DNA of 64,000 nt from Paralteromonas sediminis (GTDB lineage Bacteria > Pseudomonadota > Gammaproteobacteria > Enterobacterales > Alteromonadaceae), in contig NZ_RPOK01000002.1 in assembly GCF_003820355.1 (NCBI RefSeq), forward strand, positions 558,001 to 622,000, given 5' to 3'. Position 1 is the stretch's first letter. Each line of letters opens with the position of its first letter. This document shows positions 25,073 to 37,013 of this stretch, in pieces. A program made the position numbers and the translations under genes. Below the pieces are notes generated by a model. The model saw nothing but the letters and a program-made list of their open reading frames with translations. It was not told the DNA's origin and did no database searches.

Positions 25073-25713
25073 CGTTGATCATCTACCGTGAAATGTGCGG
25101 GAAAATCAGTACTAAATGTACGCTCAGCAATAGGTTTATTGATTGTAATAGCAGAAAAAGTCATATCACTCACCTGTTGCTGTGAGTCTATGGTTTTTAG
25201 CCCAACCAAAAGATCATCTTTAAAACGCAGTTTCAATACCGATATTTGTGCGTCCTGATCCAAAGCAGACACTTCAAATACAGTGTCATATTCAACTTTC
25301 ATTTGAGAAGGTGCTACTGCCAACTCTACGACAGTAAACTTATCCCACGCTGTCTCATCTTGCGCGGTAAGCAGCATTATAGGGTTGTTTCTCACCGTAT
25401 CCTGCTGAGGAAAAACGGTGACTTGCTCAACAAAACTGTCGATGTTCCAAATACTTTGACCATCAGCAATGATTAAATTCTCTTCAGGGGAAACCGTCTC
25501 CCAACGCATCTTATTGGGTCTTTGTAAAACCAAGTTACCTGTTGAAACATCAAGTACTTCGTCTTCATCTAGAATTGTTTGTTCGAATTGCGCCGAAAAC
25601 GACACCAAATCAGCAAGTTTGGCTTGCAGTTTAGCTTTCCCCGACAATGACTCTGCACTTACGCTATATGGAAATAAGCCTATTCCAATTAAAACAATGA
25701 CGCGAGTTAACAT
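25069..25713 (-). CDS. lolA: Outer-membrane lipoprotein carrier protein LolA
   Basis: 214 residues from the ATG at 25713; AAGGAG in the end of ftsK precedes it. Signal peptide [20 protein letters not shown], then the LolA beta-barrel half ([31 protein letters not shown] with the conserved Arg and Trp). It ferries lipoproteins from LolCDE across the periplasm to LolB. It lies between ftsK and rarA in the conserved order. Confidence 0.94.
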   Translation of the reverse strand: MLTRVIVLIGIGLFPYSVSAESLSGKAKLQAKLADLVSFSAQFEQTILDEDEVLDVSTGNLVLQRPNKMRWETVSPEENLIIADGQSIWNIDSFVEQVTVFPQQDTVRNNPIMLLTAQDETAWDKFTVVELAVAPSQMKVEYDTVFEVSALDQDAQISVLKLRFKDDLLVGLKTIDSQQQVSDMTFSAITINKPIAERTFSTDFPAHFTVDDQR

Positions 25714-25717
25714 TCCA

Positions 25718-28132
25718 CTACTCCTTTGGCGGCGGTGGCGCCAATACTTCACGGGCGCCATTATGCCCTGCAGGACTTACGACACCACTTTGTTCCATTT
25801 GTTCGACTAAGCGAGCCGCGCGATTGTAACCAATTCTGAATTTTCGTTGCACACTTGACACTGACGCTCTGCGACTTTCTGTTACAAACGCCACCGCTTC
25901 ATCAAAGAAGGCATCGTACTCTTCATCGCCGTTGGACTCAGCCTGTTCACCAGGTAAAAGGACTTCGGCTGTCGCCTCTCCATTTAGAATTTCATCGATG
26001 TATTCAGGCTCTCCACGCAGCTTCCAATCAGCCACAACAGCGTGCACTTCATGGTCGTCAACGAAGGCTCCGTGCACGCGAGTAGGAACTGGGTTACCAG
26101 GTGGGAGGTACAACATATCCCCCATCCCCAACAGCGCCTCTGCCCCCTGTTGGTCTAAAATGGTGCGAGAATCAATTTTACTGGATACCTGAAAAGCAAT
26201 ACGGGTAGGAATGTTAGCTTTTATTAAACCCGTAATAACATCCACGGAAGGTCGCTGCGTCGCCAAAACCAGGTGTATACCTGCTGCACGGGCTTTTTGA
26301 GCGATACGAGCGATAAGTTCCTCTACTTTTTTACCCACTATCATCATCATGTCAGCAAACTCGTCGACTACGACTACGATACTAGGCAACTTCGCTAGGT
26401 CGGGCGCCTCTTCTTCCATGCTCTCGTTTGCGTTCCACAGTGGGTCTTTAATGGGTTCGCCATTGGCAATCGCCTCAGCAACCTTAGCGTTGTAACCTTT
26501 GAGGTTGCGCACACCTAATGCAGACATTAACCGATACCGTCGTTCCATTTCTCCCACACACCACCGCAATGCGTTGGCAGCCTCTTTCATATCGGTTACC
26601 ACTTCTGCAAGCAAATGTGGAATTCCCTCATACACAGACAGCTCAAGCATTTTGGGATCGATCATGATCATACGCACATCTTCAGGTGTAGACTTATAAA
26701 GCAGACTGAGGATCATCACATTAACCCCCACTGACTTACCGGAACCTGTAGTACCCGCTACCAATAAATGCGGCATCTTAGCTAAGTCAACAACCACAGG
26801 TTTGCCACTGATATCAGCCCCTAATACCATGGTTAAAGGTGATGAATTACCTGTGAATTTCTCGCAGGAGATCACTTCACTTAACCTAACCATTTCTCTG
26901 TGCTTATTCGGAAGCTCTAAGCCAATAACAGACTTTCCGGGGATGACTTCTACCACACGAACAGATATCGCTGACATTGCCCTCGCCAAATCTTTTGATA
27001 GCGTGGTTATCTTTGACACCTTCACACCAGGGGCCAAATCTAATTCAAACCGGGTGATCACAGGACCTGGGTAAACGCCCACAACTTCAGCTTCTATATT
27101 AAAGTCGGCCAGCTTTTCTTCTACAAGTCTGGATACGGCGTCTAATTCTTCTTGAGTGATCGGGTTTTCGCGCTTATTGGCCCGCTCTAGCAATTCAAAC
27201 GAAGGCATCTCACCTTCAGGCTCTGGAGGCGCGTCAGCCTTAACTTTTTCTCTTAGTTGGCTAATGGTCGATGTTAGGCCTTGTTTTACCGACTTTTTCT
27301 GTGGCGTTACTGCGGATTCCGTTGCAACAAAAGGCGGTTTTTCATCTTCGGGCAGTGTAAAGATGGGCTCCACTTTTTCATCTGGCTCAAAAATGGCCTC
27401 TGGGATACCAAAATCGACAGGGTCATCTTCGACGGCAACGTTTTCTTTGCTAGCTGTTACTGTCTCAGCACGTACTTCTTTACTATCATCATGTACTTGT
27501 GCTGACTTAGCCGGCATCAAACGTTTAAAGGGCGACGCCAACTCGTGCAGGGTGTCACTGTTTCGCCAAACACCACTGAACAGCCAGATAACACCTGCCC
27601 CCAGACTATCGACGATGGTTATCCAGGAAATGCCTGTGACCAAGGTGAAACCGGTGCATAAAAAGCACAACAGTAATAAAATGGTACCTGCAACGTTGAA
27701 GTACGGAATAAGCGCTGAGCTAATTAAGTCGCCGGCTAAGCCGCCAGCTGAAAAACTGTAATAATCATCAAAATTTATACTGGCAATGCCAGTTGCACCC
27801 GTTACAACAAGTACAACACCAATTAGCCGTAGCCCAATCGAAAGATAGTCAATATCACTGAGTGACTTTACATGCTGAAAGACAAACCACGATACTGCCG
27901 CGAGTGCAAAAGGCACTGTAAAAGCAAGGTACCCCAGGCTCACATACAATAAGTCAGCTAACCACGCGCCTGTCACACCTACCCAGTTATACACCTGAGT
28001 TTGCAATCCGGCCTGGCTCCAACCTGGATCACCGGGATGAAAAGAAGATAATGCTAAAAGAAGAAAAAAAGCAAACGCGCAGGCCAGCATCATGCCTGCT
28101 TCTTTGAGCCTTTGAATGCCGTTTAGTCGCAC
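25718..28132 (-). CDS. ftsK: DNA translocase FtsK
   Basis: 804 residues. Four N-terminal membrane helices anchor it at the septum. A fairly short acidic linker (about 200-300) leads to the RecA-type motor with Walker A GTTGSGKS near residue 465 and Walker [14 protein letters not shown], and the C-terminal gamma winged helix ([28 protein letters not shown]) that reads KOPS. It pumps chromosome dimers to dif and activates XerCD. The linker is far shorter than in E. coli (1,329 residues) but typical for marine gammaproteobacteria. Confidence 0.97.
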   Translation of the reverse strand: MRLNGIQRLKEAGMMLACAFAFFLLLALSSFHPGDPGWSQAGLQTQVYNWVGVTGAWLADLLYVSLGYLAFTVPFALAAVSWFVFQHVKSLSDIDYLSIGLRLIGVVLVVTGATGIASINFDDYYSFSAGGLAGDLISSALIPYFNVAGTILLLLCFLCTGFTLVTGISWITIVDSLGAGVIWLFSGVWRNSDTLHELASPFKRLMPAKSAQVHDDSKEVRAETVTASKENVAVEDDPVDFGIPEAIFEPDEKVEPIFTLPEDEKPPFVATESAVTPQKKSVKQGLTSTISQLREKVKADAPPEPEGEMPSFELLERANKRENPITQEELDAVSRLVEEKLADFNIEAEVVGVYPGPVITRFELDLAPGVKVSKITTLSKDLARAMSAISVRVVEVIPGKSVIGLELPNKHREMVRLSEVISCEKFTGNSSPLTMVLGADISGKPVVVDLAKMPHLLVAGTTGSGKSVGVNVMILSLLYKSTPEDVRMIMIDPKMLELSVYEGIPHLLAEVVTDMKEAANALRWCVGEMERRYRLMSALGVRNLKGYNAKVAEAIANGEPIKDPLWNANESMEEEAPDLAKLPSIVVVVDEFADMMMIVGKKVEELIARIAQKARAAGIHLVLATQRPSVDVITGLIKANIPTRIAFQVSSKIDSRTILDQQGAEALLGMGDMLYLPPGNPVPTRVHGAFVDDHEVHAVVADWKLRGEPEYIDEILNGEATAEVLLPGEQAESNGDEEYDAFFDEAVAFVTESRRASVSSVQRKFRIGYNRAARLVEQMEQSGVVSPAGHNGAREVLAPPPPKE

Positions 28133-28195
28133 TGTTGTTCCCCAACCTATCTATATGAATGGTCGTGTTTTAGTTTTTTATATTGCTAAAGACTA

Positions 28196-28675
28196 TCACA
28201 AAATCCGCACACGCTGCGTGCTTTTCACCTCTTCCATAACAACATAAGTTCTGGACGCATTTACACCGGGCAGACGCAATAGCGTGTCACCGAGTAATTT
28301 GCGATAACTCGACATGTCTGCAACACGTGTTTTTATCAAAAAATCAAAATCACCGGATACCAGATGGCATTCCTGAATGTCATGCTGTTGCTGAACTGCA
28401 GCGGAGAAGTCTGCAAAAACATCCGGAGAGGTTTTTTCCAGAGTAATTTCGACAAACACCAACATGGCTGCACCTAGTTTATTCGGGTTCAAGGCAGCAT
28501 GATAACCTAGAATATAACCCTGCTCCTCAAGCCGCTTTACTCTCTCTAGGCACGGACTTGCACTTAATCCAACCGTCTTAGCGAGGTCCACGTTTGATAT
28601 CTTGCCGTTTTTTTGCAGCGTATCAAGGATGTTTCGATCTATTTTATCGAGGTGTTTGGGCGTTTTTACTAGCAT
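28196..28675 (-). CDS. lrp: Leucine-responsive regulatory protein
   Basis: 159 residues, close to E. coli Lrp. An N-terminal helix-turn-helix (LDKIDRNILDTLQKNGKISNVDLAKTVGLSASPCLERVKRLE) and a C-terminal ligand-binding RAM domain (HLVSGDFDFLIKTRVADMSSYRKLL). A global regulator of amino-acid metabolism. Divergent from alanine dehydrogenase with 125 bases between starts, so it likely controls ald. Confidence 0.93.
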   Translation of the reverse strand: MLVKTPKHLDKIDRNILDTLQKNGKISNVDLAKTVGLSASPCLERVKRLEEQGYILGYHAALNPNKLGAAMLVFVEITLEKTSPDVFADFSAAVQQQHDIQECHLVSGDFDFLIKTRVADMSSYRKLLGDTLLRLPGVNASRTYVVMEEVKSTQRVRIL

Positions 28676-28800
28676 ACGATATTCTGCACTTTTTAATATT
28701 TACCATATATTACACTGCTAAAAGTGAAAATACAGTAAGAAGTGTGCTCCCTGCTTGGCTATACTTAGGCACTTATTTTTCCCCTACACGAGAGAATTTT

Positions 28801-29931
28801 ATGTTAGTTGGTGTACCTAAAGAAATAAAAAACCATGAGTACCGGGTTGGCCTAACCCCAGCTGCGGTTAAAGAGTTTTGTAGTCATGGCCACTCAGTAT
28901 TGGTTGAAACCAATGCGGGTGCTGCGATTGGTTTTACCGACGAGCTTTACATTGAAGCAGGCGCAAAGATTGTTGAAAACGCTGAAACCGTTTTTGCTGA
29001 AGCCGAGATGATTGTAAAGGTAAAAGAGCCCCAACCCAACGAATGTAAAATGCTACGAGAAGGACAAACGCTATATACATACTTGCACTTGGCGCCTGAC
29101 CCTACTCAAACTGAATTATTGGTCAAATCTGGTGCAACTTGTATTGCCTATGAAACGGTTACTGATAAACAAGGTGGGCTTCCTTTATTGGCACCTATGA
29201 GTGAAGTGGCTGGTCGCATGTCTGTTCAGGCTGGCGCACACTTTTTGGAAAAAGCACACGGTGGCTCTGGTACTTTATTGGGTGGTGTTCCAGGCGTTGC
29301 GCCAGGCAAAGTACTCATCATCGGTGGTGGTGTAGTAGGCACAAACGCGGCCAAGATGGCGCTTGGCCTGGGCGCAGACGTTACCCTGCTTGACCGTTCT
29401 TTGCCCCGCCTTCGACAGTTGGATGATATTTTCGCTGGCCAGGTTAAAACCGTATTTTCTACCGTTGATGCAATTGAACACTACTCATCAAAAGCCGATT
29501 TAGTCGTTGGTGCCGTGCTTATTCCTGGTGCTGCAGCACCGAAGTTGTTAAACAGGCAACAGATCAGCGCTATGAAACCAGGCTCGGTGTTGGTTGACGT
29601 CGCTATTGACCAGGGTGGCTGCTTTGAGACATCAAAAGCGACGACTCACCAAGACCCAATTTACATTGTTGACGACGTCGTACATTACTGTGTTGCTAAT
29701 ATGCCAGGCGGTGTGGCGCGCACTTCTACAATGGCTCTCAACAATGCCACTTTGCCATTTGGTTTGGCACTGGCAAACAAGGGACCAAAACAAGCCATGT
29801 TGGACGATCCCCACTTACTAAATGGGTTGAACGTTCACAAGGGCATGGTGACATACAAAGCTGTTGTCGATGCTTTAGGTGAAACACTCAACCTTAATTA
29901 CGTTGAGGCTGCGGCAGCACTTAACGCCTAA
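28801..29931 (+). CDS. ald: Alanine dehydrogenase
   Basis: 376 residues from the ATG at 28801; the family N-terminus [17 protein letters not shown] fixes this start. NAD-dependent reversible conversion of alanine to pyruvate and ammonia. NAD-binding Rossmann motif [20 protein letters not shown], substrate residues in KVKEPQPNE and YLHLAPD, catalytic His in ethe same YLHLA motif. The divergent lrp gene and the shared 125-base promoter region point to Lrp control. Confidence 0.96.
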   Translation: MLVGVPKEIKNHEYRVGLTPAAVKEFCSHGHSVLVETNAGAAIGFTDELYIEAGAKIVENAETVFAEAEMIVKVKEPQPNECKMLREGQTLYTYLHLAPDPTQTELLVKSGATCIAYETVTDKQGGLPLLAPMSEVAGRMSVQAGAHFLEKAHGGSGTLLGGVPGVAPGKVLIIGGGVVGTNAAKMALGLGADVTLLDRSLPRLRQLDDIFAGQVKTVFSTVDAIEHYSSKADLVVGAVLIPGAAAPKLLNRQQISAMKPGSVLVDVAIDQGGCFETSKATTHQDPIYIVDDVVHYCVANMPGGVARTSTMALNNATLPFGLALANKGPKQAMLDDPHLLNGLNVHKGMVTYKAVVDALGETLNLNYVEAAAALNA

Positions 29932-29943
29932 TCGTCTTATAAA

Positions 29944-29964
29944 GGGCCAGTAATAGACTGGCCC
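29944..29964 (+). terminator. Hairpin downstream of ald
   Basis: Stem GGGCCAGT and ACTGGCCC with a five-base loop, 12 bases after the ald stop. The following T-run is poor (CGTCTATC), so termination may be partial. Confidence 0.55.
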
Positions 29965-30059
29965 CGTCTATCATCTACGCCATAAGTCTAATAACACTTG
30001 ACGATTTTTTCGACTAGTATCCCGAACAGGTTAAATCATTGTTTTTCGGGTCCGAAATT

Positions 30060-31955
30060 ATGGCATATCAAGAAGAATATTCAGCAGCAACAGAAGATCC
30101 ACAGACATTTTGGAAGCAGCAAGCCAGCAAGATTGCCTGGTTTAAAGCCCCTGAAACCATCTTAAGTCATGATGAAAATGGCATTGCTAGGTGGTTTGCT
30201 GATGGGGAACTCAATACCTGTTATCTAGCGGTCGATCGTCACGTCGAGCTGGGTCTCGGCGAACAAGTTGCCATTATTTATGATTCGCCCGTAACGGGAA
30301 AGAAAGGCAAAATCACCTTCTTACAACTGCAACAGCAGGTCTCATTGTTCGCCGGCGTATTGGCAAAAAATGGCGTTGCCAAAGGCGACAGAGTTGTCAT
30401 TTACATGCCAATGATCCCCGAAGCCGTCGTCGCCATGCTAGCCTGTGCCCGTTTGGGTGCCATTCATTCAGTTGTTTTTGGTGGTTTCTCGGCCAGTGAG
30501 CTCGCAGTAAGAATAGACGATGCAAGCCCAAAAGTCGTGGTATCAGCGTCATGTGGTATCGAGGTTAATCGGGTTATTGAATACAAACCTATGGTTGATG
30601 AAGCCATTAATCTAGCTACACATAGCGTTGAACGTGTCGTCGTTCTGCAGCGACCAGAGTGTAAAGCCTCTTTGCAAGAAGGCAGAGATCTAGACTGGCA
30701 AACCGCTGTTCAAGATGCAGAGCCACAAACGTGTACCAGCGTTAAAGCTACCGACCCACTTTATATTCTTTACACCTCCGGCACCACAGGAAAGCCTAAA
30801 GGTGTTGTCAGAGACAATGGTGGCCATGCGGTTGCCTTAAATTATTCTATGAAGACCATCTATAATATGTCGCCTGGTGAAGTTTTTTGGGCCGCGTCCG
30901 ATGTTGGCTGGGTAGTGGGTCACTCTTATATTGTGTATGGGCCGCTGATCTATGGATGTACAACCCTTGTTTATGAAGGCAAACCAGTGAGAACACCAGA
31001 CGCTGGCGCATTTTGGCGCGTTGTAGACGAGTATAAAGTAAACGCACTTTTTGCCGCTCCTACTGCATTCAGAGCAGTGAGAAAAGAAGATCCTGATGCT
31101 AACGCACTGGCTAACTATTCACTTGATAGCCTTCGCTGTATTTTTATGGCTGGAGAACGGCTTGATCCGCCTACCTACGAATGGACAACAGAAAAGACAG
31201 GTAAACCGGTTGTTGACCATTGGTGGCAAACAGAAACCGGGTGGGCTATTTGTGCAAACCCCACAGGGCTTGAAGCGTTACCAGTAAAAGCGGGCTCATC
31301 AACAGTACCTGTTCCCGGATTTGATGTTCAGATACTGGATAGTCAAGGCCAGCGACTGGGCCCAAATGAACAAGGCGCCATTGCAATAAAGCTGCCTTTA
31401 CCCCCTTCGTGTTTGCCTACTGTATGGGGTGATCATGAACGCTTTGTTGACGGCTATCTCACCACTTATCCTGGTTACTATTGTAGTGGTGATGGTGGTT
31501 ATATAGACGATGACGGCTATCTTTTTATCATGGGCAGAACAGACGATGTCATTAACGTAGCGGGTCACCGGTTATCGACCGGCGAAATGGAAGAAGTACT
31601 CGCCTCACACCACGCCGTTGCTGAGTGCAGTGTTATTGGTGTCCATGACGCTCTCAAAGGAGAGGTTCCAATAGGGCTGACGTTACTTAAAGACGGTATA
31701 AATATCGATGAAGAAGAATTGCAAAAAGAGCTGGTGGCTATGATCAGAAAAGAAATTGGTCCCCTAGCCTGTCTAAAACGTTCGATTATCGTACCACGCC
31801 TTCCTAAAACTCGTTCGGGAAAAATATTAAGAAAGTTGTTGCGCCAAATCGCCGATGGCCAAGAAGTGAATATTCCTTCTACCATCGACGATCCGTCATG
31901 TGTCACGGAGATTCAACAGGTAATGAATCAAAGAGGCCTGGTCAAAAACAGCTAA
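30060..31955 (+). CDS. prpE: Propionyl-CoA synthetase-type acyl-CoA ligase (PrpE/ACSS3-like)
   Basis: 631 residues from the ATG at 30060 (a start seven codons earlier is possible). An AMP-forming acetate/propionate-CoA ligase: P-loop [23 protein letters not shown], adenylate motif [14 protein letters not shown], and C-terminal [13 protein letters not shown] with the Lys that is acetylated in this family. [23 protein letters not shown] is typical of PrpE rather than Acs. No other prp genes are adjacent, so substrate choice between propionate and other short acids is uncertain. The stop overlaps that of pyrF on the other strand. Confidence 0.85.
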   Translation: MAYQEEYSAATEDPQTFWKQQASKIAWFKAPETILSHDENGIARWFADGELNTCYLAVDRHVELGLGEQVAIIYDSPVTGKKGKITFLQLQQQVSLFAGVLAKNGVAKGDRVVIYMPMIPEAVVAMLACARLGAIHSVVFGGFSASELAVRIDDASPKVVVSASCGIEVNRVIEYKPMVDEAINLATHSVERVVVLQRPECKASLQEGRDLDWQTAVQDAEPQTCTSVKATDPLYILYTSGTTGKPKGVVRDNGGHAVALNYSMKTIYNMSPGEVFWAASDVGWVVGHSYIVYGPLIYGCTTLVYEGKPVRTPDAGAFWRVVDEYKVNALFAAPTAFRAVRKEDPDANALANYSLDSLRCIFMAGERLDPPTYEWTTEKTGKPVVDHWWQTETGWAICANPTGLEALPVKAGSSTVPVPGFDVQILDSQGQRLGPNEQGAIAIKLPLPPSCLPTVWGDHERFVDGYLTTYPGYYCSGDGGYIDDDGYLFIMGRTDDVINVAGHRLSTGEMEEVLASHHAVAECSVIGVHDALKGEVPIGLTLLKDGINIDEEELQKELVAMIRKEIGPLACLKRSIIVPRLPKTRSGKILRKLLRQIADGQEVNIPSTIDDPSCVTEIQQVMNQRGLVKNS

Positions 31956-32644
31956 AGACTATTATTTATGGCCTGTAACGCATGAAGAGGATTCTCAGAC
32001 TGGGTTATAGGTCTGCCAATGACCATGTAGCTCACGCCAGCCTCCATGGCGCGACTTGGCGTCATAATACGAATTTGATCACCGGCCTCACTTCCTTCTG
32101 GCCGTATGCCTGGCGTCACCAGTAAGAAATCCTCGCCGATTTCTTGCCTCAGCATTCTGGCTTCTTTAGCAGAACACACTACTCCATCTACGCCAGCCTG
32201 TTTGGCAAGCTTCGCCAATTTCATAACTTGCTGCTCAGGTTCAGTGTTAGGTACCACATCACCTAATTGTGCAGCATCCATACTGGTTAGTACTGTCACA
32301 GCGGTCAATTTAGTTGTCGGATGCTTACTTGACAAAATGGCCTCCTTTGCCGCTTGCATCATCTTATTACCACCAGAGGCATGCACGTTAACCATCCATA
32401 CCCCAAGCTCAGCAGCCGCCTTACAGGCCTTAGCAACTGTATTGGGTATATCATGAAATTTTAAATCAAGAAAGACGTCAAAACCAAGGTCCACCAGTTT
32501 CTGCACGAAACCAGGCCCAAATAAAGTAAACATTTCTTTGCCGACTTTGAGTTTGCATTGGGTTGGCTCCAGTTGCTCCACTAACGCCATTGCCTTTGAG
32601 TCGTCATCAAAATCAAGGGCGACGATAACTCTTGGGTCTTGCAT
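31952..32644 (-). CDS. pyrF: Orotidine 5'-phosphate decarboxylase
   Basis: 230 residues from the ATG at 32644, which has GGAG upstream and follows the lapB stop directly; an ATG four codons earlier is inside lapB. It makes UMP from OMP. The catalytic tetrad lies in [14 protein letters not shown]; the phosphate loop in VIGRPIT. Last gene of the rpsA-ihfB-lapAB-pyrF block, as in E. coli. Confidence 0.96.
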   Translation of the reverse strand: MQDPRVIVALDFDDDSKAMALVEQLEPTQCKLKVGKEMFTLFGPGFVQKLVDLGFDVFLDLKFHDIPNTVAKACKAAAELGVWMVNVHASGGNKMMQAAKEAILSSKHPTTKLTAVTVLTSMDAAQLGDVVPNTEPEQQVMKLAKLAKQAGVDGVVCSAKEARMLRQEIGEDFLLVTPGIRPEGSEAGDQIRIMTPSRAMEAGVSYMVIGRPITQSENPLHALQAINNSL

Positions 32645-32645
32645 A

Positions 32646-33815
32646 CTATTCTCCATCTAAACCTTTAATTGGCTTCACCACACCCCACTTTTTACAGGAC
32701 GGACAAAGCCAGTATAATTTTTTACCCGAAAAACCACAGCTAGTGCAGCGGTATCTGGGGCGCAACGTAATTTGTTTTTCAACTAATGATTTGAGCATTG
32801 TCAGGCTATCAGAGGAGATATTTTCGCCTTCCAAGTTGATATATAGATCCATTAGGGCTTTAAAGCCTTTCATGGTGGGGTGTAAACGGAGTTGCTCGAC
32901 CAAGTACTCAGCCGCCTCATGTTTACCCTGCTGATGCGCCAGCACATTCGTTTTTGCTAGAATTGAAGACCCACACTGTTGCCAATGTTGTTCAAGAAAC
33001 GCGTCTAACACCTGCCAACTATCGGTTCGCTCAGCAATATTCACCAACACATAGATAGCTTCTGAAATCCAGGTTTTATCTCGACGTGCAACCTCTTCCA
33101 AATATTGATTCGCTTCGTCGAGTGACTGATTAGCCACGGCGTAGTGGGCCAGCAAAAGCCAAGGCCTCACTGCATTATCGTCGGCATTTACTGCCTTTTG
33201 TAAATGCTGCAAGGCTTCACTGTCTTTTCCTTCCTCAAGTAACTGTTGCGACAATTCACAATAAAAATGGGCAAGTCTTGTAGTGATATCCTGGTTATCG
33301 ACGTTCGTACTGACCGCAGACTCTGCCAGTTGTATGGCTTTACGCCATTCCTTCGTTGTCTGATAAATACTGAACAATTGTGATTGCGCGGCTGCGCGGT
33401 GTTTGTCACTTTGCAGGAGTTTTAAAAACGCATTTTCCGCCCGCTCTAAAAACCCCGCCTGATTATAATCCAACCCTAACTCTTTTAGTGCCGTCTCACG
33501 CTGTGTAGATGACAACTCTTCACGACTCACCAGGTTTTGGTGCACTTTGATAGCCCGATCTATTTCTCCGCGGTGGCGAAAAAAGTTCCCCATAGCAATA
33601 TGCGTCTCTACGGTATCCGAATTCAGGTTTATCATTTTGATTAGCGTATCAACCGCTTTATCGGGTTGATCGGAAAGGAGGAAGTTTAGCCCTTTATAGT
33701 AGTGCCGCGATAAAATACTGGATTGCTTGCGTTGCGCCTGTCTGACACTGTTTCGGCCCATTACCCAACCGTAACCAGCCGCAACGGGCAACAACAAAAA
33801 CAGGAGTTCTAACAT
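32646..33815 (-). CDS. lapB: Lipopolysaccharide assembly protein B
   Basis: 389 residues. An N-terminal membrane anchor ([16 protein letters not shown]) is followed by about nine cytoplasmic TPR units and a C-terminal rubredoxin-like metal site ([21 protein letters not shown], two CxxC). LapB links FtsH to LpxC and so sets LPS synthesis. Starts directly after lapA with no gap. Confidence 0.95.
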   Translation of the reverse strand: MLELLFLLLPVAAGYGWVMGRNSVRQAQRKQSSILSRHYYKGLNFLLSDQPDKAVDTLIKMINLNSDTVETHIAMGNFFRHRGEIDRAIKVHQNLVSREELSSTQRETALKELGLDYNQAGFLERAENAFLKLLQSDKHRAAAQSQLFSIYQTTKEWRKAIQLAESAVSTNVDNQDITTRLAHFYCELSQQLLEEGKDSEALQHLQKAVNADDNAVRPWLLLAHYAVANQSLDEANQYLEEVARRDKTWISEAIYVLVNIAERTDSWQVLDAFLEQHWQQCGSSILAKTNVLAHQQGKHEAAEYLVEQLRLHPTMKGFKALMDLYINLEGENISSDSLTMLKSLVEKQITLRPRYRCTSCGFSGKKLYWLCPSCKKWGVVKPIKGLDGE

Positions 33816-34073
33816 TTAAGATGAAGATTCTGCTTGGTTGTGTTTTTGTCTTAGTGATGCCAATTGCATCCTGACTCGTAAATAAGCGGGTAATAGCAAT
33901 GCTAAACCGATTACTATACCCCCACCAAGCACTATCGTAATAAATGTCGAAACGCGGATCGTTGCTTGAGCCAATAGGTAATTAACGGTAATCAGGCCTT
34001 CATTCAAAAAACCTACCATCAGAGCCAATACCAATAACACAATGACTATTAAGGTTAAAACAAGTCGTCTCAC
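33816..34073 (-). CDS. lapA: Lipopolysaccharide assembly protein A (DUF1049)
   Basis: 85 residues with two transmembrane helices and a short basic C-terminus (RVRMQLASLRQKHNQ), matching LapA/YciS. It works with LapB in the inner membrane. Sits 19 bases after ihfB. Confidence 0.9.
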   Translation of the reverse strand: MRRLVLTLIVIVLLVLALMVGFLNEGLITVNYLLAQATIRVSTFITIVLGGGIVIGLALLLPAYLRVRMQLASLRQKHNQAESSS

Positions 34074-34092
34074 GTTCTTTTTCCTTCGTCAT

Positions 34093-34383
34093 TTACCGAG
34101 TGAGACTTTCATTTACTCTGTCTCTGAGTTCTTTACCAGGTTTAAAATGAGGAACATACTTACCCTCTAATTCTACCGTTTCACCTGTTTTGGGGTTTCT
34201 TCCGGTTCTAGGCGCACGATAATGAAGAGAAAAACTACCAAAACCACGAATCTCGATGCGTTCGCCCTTTTGTAAGGTTTGCGCCATCTGTTCTAATAAC
34301 TCTTTTACTGCTATTTCAACATCTCTGGCCTGTGCATGATGCATAAGCTCTGTGAGTTGCTCGATAAGTTCGGACTTTGTCAT
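34093..34383 (-). CDS. ihfB: Integration host factor subunit beta
   Basis: 96 residues. DNA-bending HU/IHF fold; the minor-groove arm contains GRNPKTGE with the intercalating Pro. It pairs with IhfA (not in this window). Besides replication and transcription, IHF commonly assists P4-type integrases such as the one at 10886. Lies downstream of rpsA. Confidence 0.97.
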   Translation of the reverse strand: MTKSELIEQLTELMHHAQARDVEIAVKELLEQMAQTLQKGERIEIRGFGSFSLHYRAPRTGRNPKTGETVELEGKYVPHFKPGKELRDRVNESLTR

Positions 34384-34475
34384 GATTTACCCCATCGGAG
34401 AATTGAGCATACAATTTCAGGACCGACAGAGCGAGAGAGGATGGCAGACAGCATTTGCCGCCTGCCATTTAACGA

Positions 34476-36146
34476 TTACTCGCCTTTAGCTGCTTTGAAA
34501 GCTTCAGCCATTGCGTTAGCAAATCCAGCATCATCTTGCTGATTTACTTTATCAAGCGCTTCTTGCTCATCGGCTTGATCTTTCGCCTTGACTGACAAGT
34601 TAACCACGCGGTTCTTACGGTCAACACCCATAAGCTTAGCTTCAAGTGCTTCACCAACAGATACCACTTCAGAAGCGTCTTCTACACGGTCGCGTGACAA
34701 ATCACCAACACGTACGTAGCCGTCAACTTCTTCAGCTAGGTTAACAGTAATGCCTTTCGCATCAACTGCGGTCACTGTACCAGAAACAATAGCACCTTTC
34801 TTGTTATCTGTCAGATACTTATTGAAAGGATCTTCTTCAATTTGTTTCACGCCTAGAGAGATACGCTCACGCTCTGGGTCGACTTGAAGTACAACTGCAG
34901 AGATTTCGTCGCCTTTCTTGTAATCACGAACGGCTTCTTCACCAGTTTTGTTCCAAGAAATGTCAGACAAATGAACCAATCCGTCAATGCCGCCGTCAAG
35001 GCCAATAAAGATACCAAAATCAGTGATTGACTTGATCTTACCAGATACCTTGTCGCCTTTTTCGTAAGACTTAGCAAACGTTTCCCAAGGGTTGTCGATG
35101 CACTGCTTAAGGCCAAGAGATATACGACGACGTTCTTCGTCAATCTCAAGCACCATAACATCAACAGTGTCACCCAAGTTAACCACTTTCGATGGGTGGA
35201 TATTTTTGTTTGTCCAGTCCATTTCAGAAACGTGAACAAGACCTTCAACACCATCTTCAATTTCAACGAAACAACCGTAATCAGTAAGGTTAGTAACCTG
35301 ACCGTTGATCTTAGTGCCTTCTGGATAACGGTTAGCAATTTCTTGCCAAGGATCGTTGCCCATTTGCTTCATACCAAGAGAAACGCGTTGCTTCTCTTTG
35401 TCGAACTTCAATACTTTAACGTTGATTTCATCACCAACATTCACGATTTCACTTGGGTGCTTAACACGCTTCCAAGCCATATCAGTGATGTGAAGTAGAC
35501 CGTCTACACCGCCAAGATCAACGAATGCACCGTAGTCAGTAAGGTTTTTAACGATACCTTTAACTTCATGGCCTTCTTCAAGGTTAGCAAGAAGTGTGTC
35601 ACGCTCTGCGCTGCTCTCAGCTTCGATAACTGCACGACGAGAAACAACCACGTTGTTGCGCTTAGCGTCCAGCTTGATTACTTTAAACTCAAGCTCTTTG
35701 CCTTCTAGGTGGGTCGTGTCGCGAACTGGGCGAACGTCAACCAACGAACCAGGCAAGAATGCGCGAACACTGTTTACTTCAACAGTGAAACCGCCTTTAA
35801 CTTTACCGTTAATAACACCTTTGATGGTTTCTTTCTCTTCGTATGCTTTTTCAAGCTCAACCCACGCTTCATGGCGCTTCGCTTTTTCACGAGAAAGGAT
35901 GGTTTCACCGAAGCCGTCTTCTACTGCATCAAGTGCTACATCAACAGCATCGCCTACGGAAATTTCTAGCTCGCCTTCGGCATTTTTGAATTGATCCGCA
36001 GGGATCGCACTTTCTGATTTAAGCCCCGCATCAACAAGAACGATGTCTTTGTCGATAGAAACTACAGTACCTTTAACAATTGAACCAGGACGAGTTTCTA
36101 GTTCTTGTAAGCTTTCTTCAAAAAGTTGTGCAAAATTTTCAGTCAT
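34476..36146 (-). CDS. rpsA: 30S ribosomal protein S1
   Basis: 556 residues with six S1/OB repeats: two N-terminal ones that bind the ribosome and four that bind mRNA, each with the G-F/C-F-V pattern ([50 protein letters not shown]). It is needed to start translation on structured mRNAs. 111 bases separate it from cmk. The space after its stop holds a seven-base stem (ATGGCAG/CTGCCAT) with no T-run. Confidence 0.98.
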   Translation of the reverse strand: MTENFAQLFEESLQELETRPGSIVKGTVVSIDKDIVLVDAGLKSESAIPADQFKNAEGELEISVGDAVDVALDAVEDGFGETILSREKAKRHEAWVELEKAYEEKETIKGVINGKVKGGFTVEVNSVRAFLPGSLVDVRPVRDTTHLEGKELEFKVIKLDAKRNNVVVSRRAVIEAESSAERDTLLANLEEGHEVKGIVKNLTDYGAFVDLGGVDGLLHITDMAWKRVKHPSEIVNVGDEINVKVLKFDKEKQRVSLGMKQMGNDPWQEIANRYPEGTKINGQVTNLTDYGCFVEIEDGVEGLVHVSEMDWTNKNIHPSKVVNLGDTVDVMVLEIDEERRRISLGLKQCIDNPWETFAKSYEKGDKVSGKIKSITDFGIFIGLDGGIDGLVHLSDISWNKTGEEAVRDYKKGDEISAVVLQVDPERERISLGVKQIEEDPFNKYLTDNKKGAIVSGTVTAVDAKGITVNLAEEVDGYVRVGDLSRDRVEDASEVVSVGEALEAKLMGVDRKNRVVNLSVKAKDQADEQEALDKVNQQDDAGFANAMAEAFKAAKGE

Positions 36147-36257
36147 ATAATTAATTTACTGGTTACTATCCACGATCTCTTCCTGAATGCGTGGGGTTGT
36201 TATTCATTGTCAGCACATCCTGTGCCAACACCTTTATCGACATTATTCCCGTAATTT

Positions 36258-36929
36258 TTAAATACGTGAATTGATAAAATCTAGTGCCTTTTCAAATACT
36301 TGTTCGATAGTCAACGAGGTTGAATCGAGCTGCAATGCATCGTCAGCCGGCACTAATGGTGCCACCGTACGAGACTTATCTCTCTCATCTCTTGACTGTA
36401 TATCGCTCAAAAGGCGCGCAATATTAACATCCAAACCCTTGGCTTTCAACTGCGCACACCGCCTTTCGGCGCGGGCTTCAGCACTTGCTGTTAAAAATAT
36501 TTTGGCTTCGGCATCAGGAAAAATTACTGTGCCCATATCCCTTCCATCGGCAACCAGTCCAGGCTGGTCCTTAAACGCCCGCTGCCTTCTTACCAAGGCC
36601 TCTCTCACACGGGGAAGCGCTGCGACCTGTGATGCAACGGCGCCAATTTCTTCTGTGCGGATATCATCCGTAACATCTTCACCTTCAAGGACTACCCTGT
36701 GCAGGCCATTTTCACAGGTAAAATTCACATCTAGGCCTGTCGCAAGAGGGACCAGGCCTTCTTCATCATCTGCGGGAATATCGTGATGTAATGATGCGAC
36801 CGCCAAGACTCTATAGAGGGCTCCACTGTCTAAAAAGTGCCAACCCAAATGCGCAGCGATCAACGCCGATAAGGTTCCCTTTCCTGCCCCACTTGGGCCG
36901 TCTACCGTGATTACGGGTACGCTTTGCAT
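36258..36929 (-). CDS. cmk: Cytidylate kinase
   Basis: 223 residues. It phosphorylates CMP and dCMP with ATP. P-loop GPSGAGKG at the N-terminus, CMP-binding [32 protein letters not shown]. It lies between aroA and rpsA, the standard order. Confidence 0.97.
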   Translation of the reverse strand: MQSVPVITVDGPSGAGKGTLSALIAAHLGWHFLDSGALYRVLAVASLHHDIPADDEEGLVPLATGLDVNFTCENGLHRVVLEGEDVTDDIRTEEIGAVASQVAALPRVREALVRRQRAFKDQPGLVADGRDMGTVIFPDAEAKIFLTASAEARAERRCAQLKAKGLDVNIARLLSDIQSRDERDKSRTVAPLVPADDALQLDSTSLTIEQVFEKALDFINSRI

Positions 36930-37013
36930 GAATGCTCCGGGAAAAAAATGAGATGAAAAAACGCGCGCAATTATACGCGCATCATTTAGATTAGCAATTG
37001 ATGTGGCTAAAAC

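Noticed and set aside
34440-34470. Terminator after rpsA
   Set aside because: A seven-base stem is present, but no T-run follows and ihfB lies directly downstream in the same direction.
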